DNA from: Xanthobacteraceae bacterium
Lineage (GTDB): Bacteria; Pseudomonadota; Alphaproteobacteria; Rhizobiales; Xanthobacteraceae
Reading direction: 5' to 3'
DNA: 6,880 bases
NCBI GenBank assembly: GCA_030043285.1
Contig: JASHXZ010000276.1
Span: 1 to 6,880, forward strand
This document shows positions 1-6,398 of the stretch, in pieces. Every line of letters starts with the position of its first letter. Position 1 is the stretch's first letter. The notes beneath the pieces are model-generated. The model searched no databases and was not told where the DNA came from. It saw only the letters and a list, made by a program, of their open reading frames with translations. The translations under genes and the position numbers were made by a program.

Positions 1-160
1 TCGACGGTCCGATTAGTTTGCGCAAATGTATTCTCCATTATTTTTTCTATTGTTTATCAAACTATCCCCTGCCGCCGATGTTCACCCCGCATCAGCTTCT
101 TGTGATCGCGGCCGCGGGGCCGCCCGTCAGTTTCCGGTCGAGTGGTGAAGGGGTCGCAAC
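1..160 (+). promoter_or_regulatory. Leader and probable promoter region of the pheA operon, with a GC-rich hairpin
   Basis: This is the only upstream sequence visible for the three-gene operon. Positions 25-67 are clearly AT-rich, with a run of six T at 43-48, in an otherwise GC-rich setting, which fits a promoter or regulator-binding region. I cannot pick out a convincing -35/-10 pair. A perfect stem GCGGCC (108-113) / GGCCGC (118-123) with a 4-nt loop lies 37 nt before the start codon and could fold in the 5' untranslated RNA. No U-run follows it, so it is not a standard terminator. The function is inferred only from position and composition. Confidence 0.35.
147..153 (+). promoter_or_regulatory. 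Ribosome binding site choosing the ATG at 161
   Basis: GAAGGGG lies 7 nt before the ATG at 161. The alternative ATG at 212 fits the usual PheA N-terminus better but has only a weak GGCGGG touching it. The Shine-Dalgarno therefore favours 161, and protein alignment favours 212. Confidence 0.5.
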
Positions 161-1243
161 ATGTCCGCCGACCATATGCGGCTGCAACGGCCCGCGCGCC
201 CAGACGGCGGGATGAGCGTCGACGGGCAAAACATCATCGTGTTCCAGGGCGAGATGGGGGCGAATTCTCACGTCGCTTGCCAGCAGGCCTATCCTGACCA
301 TCGCCCCGCGCCCTGTCCGAGCTTCGAGGACGCCTTCGCGGCCGTCGCCTCCGGCGCGGCCGACCTCGCCATGATTCCGATCGAGAACTCAGTCGCCGGC
401 CGCGTCCCTGACATTCACCGTTTGATGCCGAGCTCGGGACTGAACATCGTCGACGAATGGTTCCTGCCGGTGCGCCATCAGCTCATGGCGCCAAAGGGCG
501 CCAACCTCGGCGGCATCAAGTCGGTCGAGAGCCATGGAATGGCGCTCGGCCAATGCCGTAAGATCATCCGCCGACTCGGCGTGAAGCCGATCGTCGCGGC
601 CGACACCGCCGGCTCGGCGCGCGAGGTCGCGCAACGTGGCGACATGACGCGCGCCGCCATTGCGCCCCGGCTCGCCGCCGAGATCTACGGTCTCGATATC
701 CTCGCCGAAGACGTCGAAGACGAGCCGCACAATACGACGCGGTTCGTCGTGCTGGCGCATCGGGATGGCTGGGCCAAGTGGAGCGACGATCCGGTCATCA
801 CCACGCTCGTATTCCGCGTGCGCAACGTCCCGGCGGCGCTTTACAAGGCGCTCGGCGGGTTTGTCAGCAACGGCGTCAACATGACCAAGATCGAAAGTTA
901 CATGCTCGAGGGCGATTTTTTTGCCACGCAATTCTATGCCGACATCGAAGGGCACCCGGACGACCGCCGCGTAAGATTGGCCCTCGAGGAACTGGCGTTC
1001 TTCTCCAAAGAGCTGAAGGTGCTCGGCGTTTATCCGGCGCATCCGTTCCGCAGCGCGCGGCAAACGGATCGACCTTTGGAACCCGCGCTGCCGAACGCAA
1101 ATATCTTCGAATTGATTTTCAGCCATTCCCGGCACGACCGCGCGCCCGCGGCGCGCGGCGGACTGCGCGGACAAACAGTCGACGGTGAAGTTACGGCCGT
1201 CGATTCGGGTCCGATGGGCGACCCAAGGCATTCCGGCGAATAG
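161..1243 (+). CDS. pheA: Prephenate dehydratase with ACT domain
   Basis: This enzyme converts prephenate to phenylpyruvate, the committed step to phenylalanine, in the cytosol. The catalytic domain spans about residues 24-205. It contains FQGEMGANSH (about 29-38), IPIENSVAGR (72-81) and the signature HNTTRF (190-195), whose threonine is the known catalytic residue. The regulatory ACT domain spans about 212-290, with PAALYKALGGF and, at the phenylalanine-binding ESRP position, ESYM (245-248), a wording I associate with alphaproteobacterial PheA. The start at 161 has the better ribosome site, but ATG 212 would give the usual N-terminus and 343 residues. The core ends at HPFR (294-297), where alphaproteobacterial relatives normally stop within a few residues. 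Here about 63 more Arg/Pro/Ala-rich residues follow, perhaps after loss of the original stop. It is first in an operon with two saccharopine dehydrogenases, so it may be a second, pathway-specific copy. The family call is secure; the pathway role is inferred. Confidence 0.93.
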   Translation: MSADHMRLQRPARPDGGMSVDGQNIIVFQGEMGANSHVACQQAYPDHRPAPCPSFEDAFAAVASGAADLAMIPIENSVAGRVPDIHRLMPSSGLNIVDEWFLPVRHQLMAPKGANLGGIKSVESHGMALGQCRKIIRRLGVKPIVAADTAGSAREVAQRGDMTRAAIAPRLAAEIYGLDILAEDVEDEPHNTTRFVVLAHRDGWAKWSDDPVITTLVFRVRNVPAALYKALGGFVSNGVNMTKIESYMLEGDFFATQFYADIEGHPDDRRVRLALEELAFFSKELKVLGVYPAHPFRSARQTDRPLEPALPNANIFELIFSHSRHDRAPAARGGLRGQTVDGEVTAVDSGPMGDPRHSGE

Positions 1244-1297
1244 CAATTGGGAATTTTGCCAAAGCTTTGCCGGTGATTTCCAGCTGCGTGAGGAACA

Positions 1298-2359
1298 ATG
1301 GTGTCGAAGCCTGTTTTGATCTGGATGCGCTGCGAAACCCGAGCAAACGAATATCGTGCTCCTATCTCGCCGACCGATGCGCTTTATCTGCGGCAATCCG
1401 GTCTTGACGTGACGATTGAGCGTTCACCGCAGCGCAGCTTCCCCATCGAGGATTACGCCGACGCGGTCTGTACCATCGTTGACAGCGGCAGTTGGGTGCA
1501 CGCGCCGGATGAAGCCTTCATTATTGGTCTTAAGGAATTGCCAGATCAGCCGGGGTCGCTGCGCCAGCGGCATATATTCTTCGGCCATGCGTACAAGAGG
1601 CAGAAAGGTGCAGAGCAACTGCTGGCGCGGTTTGCGCGAGGTGGTGGCACGCTGCTTGATCTCGAATATCTGACGGACGCGGAACATCGCCGCCTCACCA
1701 GCTTCGGAGGTTGGGCCGGCTACACGGGCGCCGCGCTCGCGCTACTGCACTGGAGCGGACGCCTGGTGGCTCCGCTTCGGCCGACCTCGCGAGACGCCGT
1801 CGACCGGGCCCTTGCGGCGCAGCCAACGAGACCCCCGCCGAGAGTGCTGGTTATCGGCGCCCTCGGACGCTGCGGTCGGGGAGCGTGCGAGGCTCTCGCC
1901 GCGGCGGGCATCAGGCCGACCCGGTGGGACGTCGAGGAAACCAGGACCGTCGACCGGGAAACTGTGCTCGACCACGACGTCGTGATCAATGCCATCTCCG
2001 CGGCCAAGAAGCCGGTCCCGTTTCTGACAAGTCTGGATATTGGTCGCCCCGCGCGGCGGACCACAATCATTGCCGATATCACGTGCGATGTCGGCTCGGA
2101 ATGCAATGCAATGCCTATCTATGACGCGCCGACCGACTGGCAACGGCCGACGCGCCGCCTATGTGACGGTCCGCCGCCGTTGGATCTTCTCGCAATCGAC
2201 AATCTGCCCTCGCTATTGCCGCTGGAAAGCAGCATCGATTTCTCCGCTCATCTGACGCCGTTGCTTCTGGGGCTCGGCGAGTTCGACGCACCTTGGAGAA
2301 GGTGCGAGCAGATTTTCGGCGACGTATGCCATTCGCTGTTTCGGTACCAGGAGGCTTGA
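1298..2359 (+). CDS. Saccharopine dehydrogenase, LYS1 type (NAD+, L-lysine-forming class)
   Basis: LYS1-family enzymes catalyse saccharopine + NAD+ + H2O = lysine + 2-oxoglutarate + NADH. The 353 residues match yeast Lys1 along most of their length (Lys1 is about 373). Lys79 in FIIGLKELP and His97 in FFGHAYK correspond to the catalytic lysine and histidine of yeast Lys1 (Lys77, His96). Arg20 sits at the position of the conserved N-terminal arginine. The Rossmann motif VIGALGRCG is at 185-193. The conserved C-terminal DHLPSLLPRE segment reads DNLPSLLPLE here, so a His and an Arg are replaced. The ATG at 1298 has AGGA only 3 nt away; GTG at 1301 would have better spacing (6 nt) and lose one residue. 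It follows pheA by 54 nt and is 1 nt from the LYS9-type gene, so the two probably work in sequence on saccharopine. A different amine or keto acid cannot be excluded. Confidence 0.9.
   Translation: MVSKPVLIWMRCETRANEYRAPISPTDALYLRQSGLDVTIERSPQRSFPIEDYADAVCTIVDSGSWVHAPDEAFIIGLKELPDQPGSLRQRHIFFGHAYKRQKGAEQLLARFARGGGTLLDLEYLTDAEHRRLTSFGGWAGYTGAALALLHWSGRLVAPLRPTSRDAVDRALAAQPTRPPPRVLVIGALGRCGRGACEALAAAGIRPTRWDVEETRTVDRETVLDHDVVINAISAAKKPVPFLTSLDIGRPARRTTIIADITCDVGSECNAMPIYDAPTDWQRPTRRLCDGPPPLDLLAIDNLPSLLPLESSIDFSAHLTPLLLGLGEFDAPWRRCEQIFGDVCHSLFRYQEA
2349..2354 (+). promoter_or_regulatory. Shine-Dalgarno of the LYS9-type gene, inside the upstream gene
   Basis: A perfect AGGAGG lies 6 nt before the GTG start at 2361 and inside the last codons of the LYS1-type gene, whose stop is at 2357-2359. 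This supports the GTG start and suggests translational coupling of the two dehydrogenases. Confidence 0.75.
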
Positions 2360-2360
2360 C

Positions 2361-3548
2361 GTGACGCTTTGCGCGCAGCGGACTGGAACTGTGCATTGGG
2401 TCGGCGCGGGACTCTCCAACGGAAGTGGGTTGACAAAGATCGCCGCTTGCGCCGATCGGTTGCTGCTGTGGAACAGAAATCTTGCCCGGGCGCAGGAATT
2501 AGCCAGCAGACTCGGCCTGGTTGCGGAATTACAGCCGTTCACGGCCTCCGCGCTACGCCGGGCGATATCACCTGGCGATGTTGTCGTCTCGATGCTTCCG
2601 GCGTCCGAGCATCCCCCGCTGCTCCAGGCTGCGATCGAGTGCGGCGCGCACTTTGCCTGCTCGAGCTATGTCAGCGACGGAATTGCTGCGTCGGCAACGG
2701 CTGCCACCGCCGCCGGCCTCGTGGTCCTTACCGAGTGCGGTCTGGATCCGGGATTAGACCATCTGCTCGCGCACGAGCTGATTGGGCGCGCACGCGCTGC
2801 AATCGATTGGCGTGATGTGTGCGTGAGCTTCCGATCATACTGCGGTGGCATACCCGCCGCGCCAAACGATTTCCGTTACCGCTTCAGCTGGGCGCCGCTC
2901 GGCGTGTTGCTGGCGCTGCGAAGTCCGGCCCGTTTCATCGAAGATTTCGCTGAGCGCGTGGTGGCAAGGCCCTGGGAGGAGATAAAGCCTTATACGCTGG
3001 ATGGGGAGACATTCGAGGTCTATGCCAACCGCGACAGTATTCCCTTCATCCGGCAATACGATATCCCGCAAGCGTGGCGCTTGCGCGACTTCGTCCGCGG
3101 CACGCTCCGCTTGACGGGATGGCGCGCCGCGTGGCGCGAGATCTTTGCCGCTATTGCGAGCTATAGCGATGACCAACTCGTCACCCTCTCGGACGAGCTC
3201 GCCAGCCGTTACGCCACGACGGCGGAAGATCGTGATCGCGTTGTCCTGTCAGTCGAGCTCCACGCCATGAAAGACAACCGGATTGCGTGGACCGGCACCG
3301 CGAAGGTCGATGCCTTCGGTGACGGGCGCGAAAGTGCGATGGCCCGGTATGTGTCGCTGCCGCTTGCCTGCGGAGTGGCTGAGATCCTGGATGGACGGAT
3401 AATGCCCGGCTTGCACCGCGCCACCGGCGAGCCTGCAGCGTTACGGCGCTGGCTCGATCGGCTTCAATCGTGGGGCCTCGGGTTCACGGTCGATGGGAGA
3501 GTCGCCCGGCAGCGCCTCAGGCCGATTGCGCCCGGCGTTGCTATCTGA
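2361..3548 (+). CDS. Saccharopine dehydrogenase/reductase, LYS9 type (L-glutamate-forming class)
   Basis: LYS9-family enzymes interconvert saccharopine with glutamate plus 2-aminoadipate 6-semialdehyde using NAD(P). The 395-residue protein starts with GTG behind a perfect AGGAGG. It has an N-terminal Rossmann fold with WVGAGLSNG (13-21). Family hallmarks follow: SSYVSDG near 101-107, ECGLDPGLDH (125-134), SYCGGIPA (159-166) and FRYRFSWAPLGVLLAL just after. These correspond to yeast Lys9 SYVSP, GLDPGIDH and YCGGLPAP. The dimerisation/substrate domain fills the C-terminal two thirds, and the length agrees with bacterial members and the separate yeast enzyme. With the neighbour it makes a split counterpart of the eukaryotic bifunctional LKR/SDH. 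The direction (lysine breakdown or synthesis) cannot be read from sequence. The semialdehyde cyclises to piperideine-6-carboxylate, a precursor of pipecolate or 2-aminoadipate. The family is confident, the substrate less so. Confidence 0.9.
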   Translation: MTLCAQRTGTVHWVGAGLSNGSGLTKIAACADRLLLWNRNLARAQELASRLGLVAELQPFTASALRRAISPGDVVVSMLPASEHPPLLQAAIECGAHFACSSYVSDGIAASATAATAAGLVVLTECGLDPGLDHLLAHELIGRARAAIDWRDVCVSFRSYCGGIPAAPNDFRYRFSWAPLGVLLALRSPARFIEDFAERVVARPWEEIKPYTLDGETFEVYANRDSIPFIRQYDIPQAWRLRDFVRGTLRLTGWRAAWREIFAAIASYSDDQLVTLSDELASRYATTAEDRDRVVLSVELHAMKDNRIAWTGTAKVDAFGDGRESAMARYVSLPLACGVAEILDGRIMPGLHRATGEPAALRRWLDRLQSWGLGFTVDGRVARQRLRPIAPGVAI

Positions 3549-3573
3549 TCTGATAGTTATAGGGTGATGCTGT

Positions 3574-3612
3574 CCGGCAGTCGGCGTTCAGCAATTTGCC
3601 GACCTAAGCCGG
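3574..3612. terminator. Nested stem-loop between converging genes, possible terminator
   Basis: The outer stem CCGGC (3574-3578) / GCCGG (3608-3612) encloses the inner stem GTCGGC (3580-3585) / GCCGAC (3598-3603), with a 12-nt loop and small internal bulges. It starts 26 nt after the stop of the LYS9-type gene and lies about 70 nt beyond the stop of the convergent transporter gene, so it could mark both transcript ends. No T-run follows on either strand, so it would be an atypical intrinsic terminator or an RNA 3'-end stabiliser. Confidence 0.4.
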
Positions 3613-3681
3613 CGCGGTCCACTCGCGTCAGCCGAAAGCCGAAAGAGATAATGCGCCAGGGTTGGTCGATGGATCATGGCA

Positions 3682-5049
3682 TCAAGTTCGAACTCTAATA
3701 AATAGTGTTCCCAAAGCTAGCGCCAGCAATAGGGCTGCGGTCGCAATGCCAAAAGACGCCTGAACGCCTGAAACGGCAAAATTCGCCACGCTATTCATGA
3801 CCGATCCAAACGTAGCTACGCCGATTGCTCCCCCAAGTTGACGTGCCGTATTAAATATGCCGGAGCGTATCCCCGCTTCGTTACTCTTTGATTCAGCCAG
3901 CATAATTGAAATCAACGGCGGCAAAGCAAGCGATATTCCTCCCCCTGCAAAGCCCAACAATAACTCAACTCGATAGAATGGCCAATGCAAAAGGAGCTCG
4001 AACAAAAGAAAATACGCTACAACAGATACAACAATTCCGCACAATGCAACGATCCTGGCGCCAAATGCGACAGTCAATTTTCCGGAGATAATATTTATTA
4101 AAAAGGCAAATGCCGTCATGGGCAATAATGCCAAGCCGGTTTCCAGCGCATTGAAATTCCACACCGATTGAAAGAATATGCTCAAGACGAATATTGACCC
4201 ATATGCGGCAAAATTAAGTAACAGTGCCGTGCCGCATAACGCACCCAGTGAATTAGCTCGAAATAACAAAAAATCGATCATCGGATCCGTCTTTTGAAGC
4301 TCGGCAAAAATAAACATTGCACCGCATAATATGAATACGCCAAACCAGGATAATGACACAAAAGAGGTCGGATATATACCTCCCGCACTGGTCAAAGCGA
4401 AGAGCAGCCCTATCAAACTCAGGACCGCTAGTATTTGTCCGAGAACGTCGACTTTTCGCCCCGAGCGACGATAATTTTCTGCCTTGGCCCCCCAAATGGC
4501 GACTGTAGATAGCAGGCAGATCGGCAAATTTATAAAGAAGATGCTTCTCCAGCCGACGAAATATATGAGCAGTCCTCCGACCAATGGGCCTGCGGCCAAA
4601 GATATGCCACCGGCTGCTGCCCAGATACTGGCCGCATAGGTGCGGGACTTATCCTCTGTAAAGGTTTCATGCAATAAAGCCAGCGAAGCAGGTATACATA
4701 GTGCTGCGCCAATGCCTTGAGCGGCGCGGCAGATGATCAGCATAGATACGCTGAAGGACACGCCGCATAAAACAGAGGCTATGGCGAATAGCCACGTACC
4801 GAGTAGAAATACCGACCTCGCCCCATATTGATCGCTTAATGCGCCGCCGGAGAGAAGACAACCAGCCAATGCCAAGGTGTACGAATTTACTATCCACTGC
4901 AAATAAGAAATATTCGAGTGAAACGTCAGTTTGATTCCCTCGAGGGCGACGTTTACAACAGTGACGTCCACTGAAATGACTACATAGGCGAGGCAACTCG
5001 CCGTCAAAGTGTACAATTTCTCGCGCGAGAACCTACCTACGTCGAACAT
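3682..5049 (-). CDS. MFS transporter, DHA2 (14-helix, EmrB/QacA-like) drug/metabolite exporter
   Basis: This inner-membrane major facilitator protein of 455 residues should exchange a small molecule, typically a drug or secondary metabolite, for protons. Helix 1 carries the DHA motif DVTVVNVAL (28-36). Loop 2-3 carries motif A, GGALSDQYGAR (68-78). Helix 4 has RAAQGIGAAL and helix 5 the antiporter motif C with AAGPLVGG. I count about 14 hydrophobic segments, which supports DHA2 rather than 12-helix DHA1. The start is ATG 5049 with AGGAGG (complement of 5059-5064) 9 nt upstream. The gene is markedly AT-richer than the flanks (24/60 G+C at 3961-4020), which suggests a separate and more recent origin. 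It lies downstream of the SnoaL-like gene on the same strand, 144 nt apart, and converges on the saccharopine genes. No substrate can be named; export of the product of this locus is a guess from context. Confidence 0.9.
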   Translation of the reverse strand: MFDVGRFSREKLYTLTASCLAYVVISVDVTVVNVALEGIKLTFHSNISYLQWIVNSYTLALAGCLLSGGALSDQYGARSVFLLGTWLFAIASVLCGVSFSVSMLIICRAAQGIGAALCIPASLALLHETFTEDKSRTYAASIWAAAGGISLAAGPLVGGLLIYFVGWRSIFFINLPICLLSTVAIWGAKAENYRRSGRKVDVLGQILAVLSLIGLLFALTSAGGIYPTSFVSLSWFGVFILCGAMFIFAELQKTDPMIDFLLFRANSLGALCGTALLLNFAAYGSIFVLSIFFQSVWNFNALETGLALLPMTAFAFLINIISGKLTVAFGARIVALCGIVVSVVAYFLLFELLLHWPFYRVELLLGFAGGGISLALPPLISIMLAESKSNEAGIRSGIFNTARQLGGAIGVATFGSVMNSVANFAVSGVQASFGIATAALLLALALGTLFIRVRT

Positions 5050-5084
5050 CGGTTAAGGCCTCCTGCAAATCGAGTCCAACGTCG

Positions 5085-5166
5085 TTGAGCGAGCGATCCC
5101 TCCCGTTGCGCTCAATCGAAAGAACGGATTATTGCGATCGCTTTAGCCGCTCGACGTTCGGCGTCG
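5085..5166. repeat. Two inverted repeats in the SnoaL-transporter intergenic gap
   Basis: TTGAGCG (5085-5091) and CGCTCAA (5109-5115) are a perfect 7-bp inverted repeat with a 17-nt spacer, 36 nt upstream of the transporter start. CGACG (5152-5156) and CGTCG (5162-5166) form a 5-bp stem with a 5-nt loop. They could be an operator for the transporter or RNA hairpins that separate expression of the two minus-strand genes. Neither is followed by a T-run on the minus strand. Confidence 0.3.
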
Positions 5167-5193
5167 TTCGATCCGTGCCGTGCCCATCATCGC

Positions 5194-5622
5194 TCACTTC
5201 GTGCCGGCTGATAGATTAGACAGCGTTGTGAAGCCAACCCAGCCACAGTAGACGCGATGGTGAGTGATGAGACCACCAGACACGTCCATGACCTCTACCA
5301 AGTCGATTTGGTTGCCTTCCGGTGTGGCGCGGGGATATTCCCAGGTCAGTTGGCGGCCGTTGGCGAAGAAGTGTCCCGTCCTGTACCACCGGCCAAGGGG
5401 GTTCGACGGGACGCGCGCGACGGCGCTGAAAAAGTTGCGAATGGCCGTCTTGCCCTCGAGGATTCCGGAGCCCAGTTCCGGCTGAACAGCGCAAACGAGC
5501 GGGCTTTCGAGAATTGCGTCCTCGGCATAGAGTTCCAGCAATCCCCGGATATCACGGCGCACAACGGCGTCGTGCCACTGCTCATAGATATGACGGATAG
5601 CGGCTTCGGTGTCGGCGTTCAT
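5194..5622 (-). CDS. SnoaL-like / NTF2-fold (nuclear transport factor 2 family) protein
   Basis: A 142-residue cytosolic protein with the size and layout of the SnoaL/NTF2 cone fold. An N-terminal amphipathic helix pair comes first (AAIRHIYEQWHDAVVRRDIRGLL and the LELYAEDAILESP strand turn, about 7-41). A GKTAIRNFF helix (58-66) and a C-terminal beta-sheet with WEYPRATPEG, IDLVEVMDV and HHRVYCGWVGF follow. ATG 5622 is chosen because AGGGAG (complement of 5629-5634) sits 6 nt upstream and homology begins there; the frame stays open upstream to a TTG at 5745, without support. SnoaL-like proteins include polyketide cyclases, hydratases, isomerases and non-catalytic binding proteins, so the reaction is unknown. 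It is probably co-transcribed with the exporter downstream. An accessory step or product binding in the locus is inference. Confidence 0.8.
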   Translation of the reverse strand: MNADTEAAIRHIYEQWHDAVVRRDIRGLLELYAEDAILESPLVCAVQPELGSGILEGKTAIRNFFSAVARVPSNPLGRWYRTGHFFANGRQLTWEYPRATPEGNQIDLVEVMDVSGGLITHHRVYCGWVGFTTLSNLSAGTK

Positions 5623-5697
5623 AATCGACTCCCTGTGCGGCGATCGGAGGTCGGCTCCCTCTGCAGCAATAGGGACGAGCGTAGCACGAGGACAAAT

Positions 5698-5745
5698 CAC
5701 ATTTGCACATGCTTGTTCCAATGTGAGCAAGGCCGTCAGTGTCAA
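5698..5745 (-). promoter_or_regulatory. Candidate promoter and palindromic operator upstream of the SnoaL-like gene
   Basis: On the minus strand a perfect TTGACA (complement of 5740-5745) is a candidate -35 box. The hexamer 17 nt further on, ATTGGA, is a poor -10. Overlapping that place is a 28-bp imperfect palindrome, 5698-5725, with outer arms CACATT/AATGTG and 11 of 14 positions paired. Its position over the expected RNA polymerase site suggests a repressor operator. No regulator gene is visible in the window. Confidence 0.4.
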
Positions 5746-5797
5746 GGTGAAGCTTAGCTGAAGGCTGCGTACAACAGGCCTTCGGATCGATTAATCC

Positions 5798-6031
5798 TTA
5801 TTGTGCCGTCAGGGCACAGCGCCAGTGTGAGAAATCCGACTTAGCGGTGCGCGGTCCTTCAAGTGCTACAATGGCCTGCGCGCTGTCAAGCGTCTCGCAT
5901 TTATCCAGATAGGCGATGATACGCTTAGCCGGGCAGGGGTGGCGACACGCCTTGGCGTCGATACCTGCGCCCCACGCCACTTGGCAAATTACGTGCCAGA
6001 CGTCGACACCGCTCGTCGATGGCTGCGCCGA
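5798..6031 (-). pseudogene. Possible C-terminal remnant of an unrecognised Cys-containing protein
   Basis: The minus-strand frame is open from just after a TGA at 6032-6034 to a TAA at 5798-5800, 77 codons, but has no ATG and no good ribosome site. A GTG at 5980 would give 60 residues. The translation looks more protein-like than chance: VWHVICQVAWGAGIDAKAC, then RIIAYLDKCETLDSA and a SDFSHWRC ending, with several spaced cysteines. I do not recognise the family. It may be the tail of a small exported protein that lost its N-terminus, or a chance frame. Confidence 0.25.
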
Positions 6032-6050
6032 TCACCAAATCCCATGTCGC

Positions 6051-6100
6051 GTCTATATCGCGAAATATATTTTGCTGTGTAGATCGGATCGGCGATTTCA
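6051..6100 (+). repeat. Direct repeat copy 1 with inverted-repeat core
   Basis: This pairs with the copy at 6121-6170. Over 6051-6092 versus 6121-6162, 34 of 42 positions agree without gaps, and the last 14 bases (GTAGATCGGATCGG, 6079-6092) are identical. With one extra base in copy 2, similarity runs a few bases further. The core AGATCG (6081-6086) is followed after 6 nt by CGATTT, a near-match to its reverse complement. An AT-rich block (AAATATATTTT) sits at its centre. Confidence 0.65.
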
Positions 6101-6120
6101 CGAGTCCCAGCACACCCGAA

Positions 6121-6170
6121 TTCTATGTTGCCGAATATATTTTTATTTGTAGATCGGATCGGTCGATCTT
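6121..6170 (+). repeat. Direct repeat copy 2 with perfect inverted-repeat core
   Basis: Second copy, exactly 70 bp downstream of the first. GTAGATCGGATCGG is at 6149-6162, and the arms AGATCG (6151-6156) / CGATCT (6164-6169) form a perfect 6-bp inverted repeat with a 7-nt spacer. The offset of 70 is not a multiple of three, so the similarity is not due to a repeated protein segment. A pair of transcription-factor sites upstream of the IPMS-family gene is the likeliest reading. A mobile-element scar is the alternative. Confidence 0.65.
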
Positions 6171-6320
6171 AATCGCTGCGGCGGCGTTGGCAAGCGGCAA
6201 TCCCAATCGTCATGGCAGTGGTCGAAATCACAATGCGCGGGCTCCCCTCCACTGCTCGAGCGCCACGAGAAAGAAAGCGGGGCATTTGGGACTCGTAGCG
6301 TGCATTACGTATTCACCTCA

Positions 6321-6398
6321 ATGACCGATGAACAAGATCGAGTTCCTGCTTGCTCCTTTCTCGGGGCACTCAGTCGAGCGGCAAGGACGAAAAGGTAA
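6321..6398 (+). CDS. Short upstream ORF (25 codons) overlapping the next gene's Shine-Dalgarno
   Basis: ATG 6321 opens a frame beginning MTDEQDRVPACSFLG and ending at TAA 6396-6398. That TAA is the first part of the TAAGGAGG ribosome site of the IPMS-family gene. It is not rich in leucine, phenylalanine or any other single amino acid, so it is not a classical attenuator peptide. No Shine-Dalgarno precedes it; CACCTC occupies that place instead. It may be a coupling leader or chance. Confidence 0.25.
   Translation: MTDEQDRVPACSFLGALSRAARTKR

Noticed and set aside
122..143. Weak resemblance to a rhizobial tts box (GTCAG-TT motif) before pheA, and a similar GTCAGCCGAAAG near 3627
   Set aside because: Only short parts of the consensus match from memory, and the second is in a convergent intergenic region with no gene downstream in the right place.
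18..215. An aromatic-rich frame (HYFFYC) starting at a TTG before pheA, resembling a phenylalanine leader peptide
   Set aside because: There is no Shine-Dalgarno, no stop before or within the hairpin, only two Phe codons together, and the aromatic residues come from a T-rich stretch. The frame runs into the pheA coding region.
1260..1269. 10-bp palindrome CAAAGCTTTG between pheA and the LYS1-type gene
   Set aside because: Too short and without loop or T-run to act as a terminator; palindromes of this size occur by chance.
389..1396. Long minus-strand frame opposite pheA (335 codons)
   Set aside because: An antisense shadow of a GC-rich gene; the plus-strand protein has clear catalytic motifs and this one has no recognisable domain.
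1646..1660. TGGCAC-N5-TTGAT, like a sigma-54 -24/-12 promoter
   Set aside because: The -12 element lacks the required GC and the site lies inside the LYS1-type coding sequence with no suitable downstream start.
5257..5757. Plus-strand frame of 166 codons opposite the SnoaL-like gene
   Set aside because: The minus-strand product matches the SnoaL/NTF2 pattern and has a ribosome site. The plus-strand frame has neither.
6212..6298. A 28-codon plus-strand ORF beginning MAVVEITMRG
   Set aside because: No ribosome site, no recognisable family and an Arg-rich chance-like composition.
6019..6324. Plus-strand frame of 101 codons across the direct repeats
   Set aside because: The repeats are 70 bp apart, so they fall in different frames. 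Composition is not protein-like and there is no ribosome site, so these are DNA elements rather than coding sequence.
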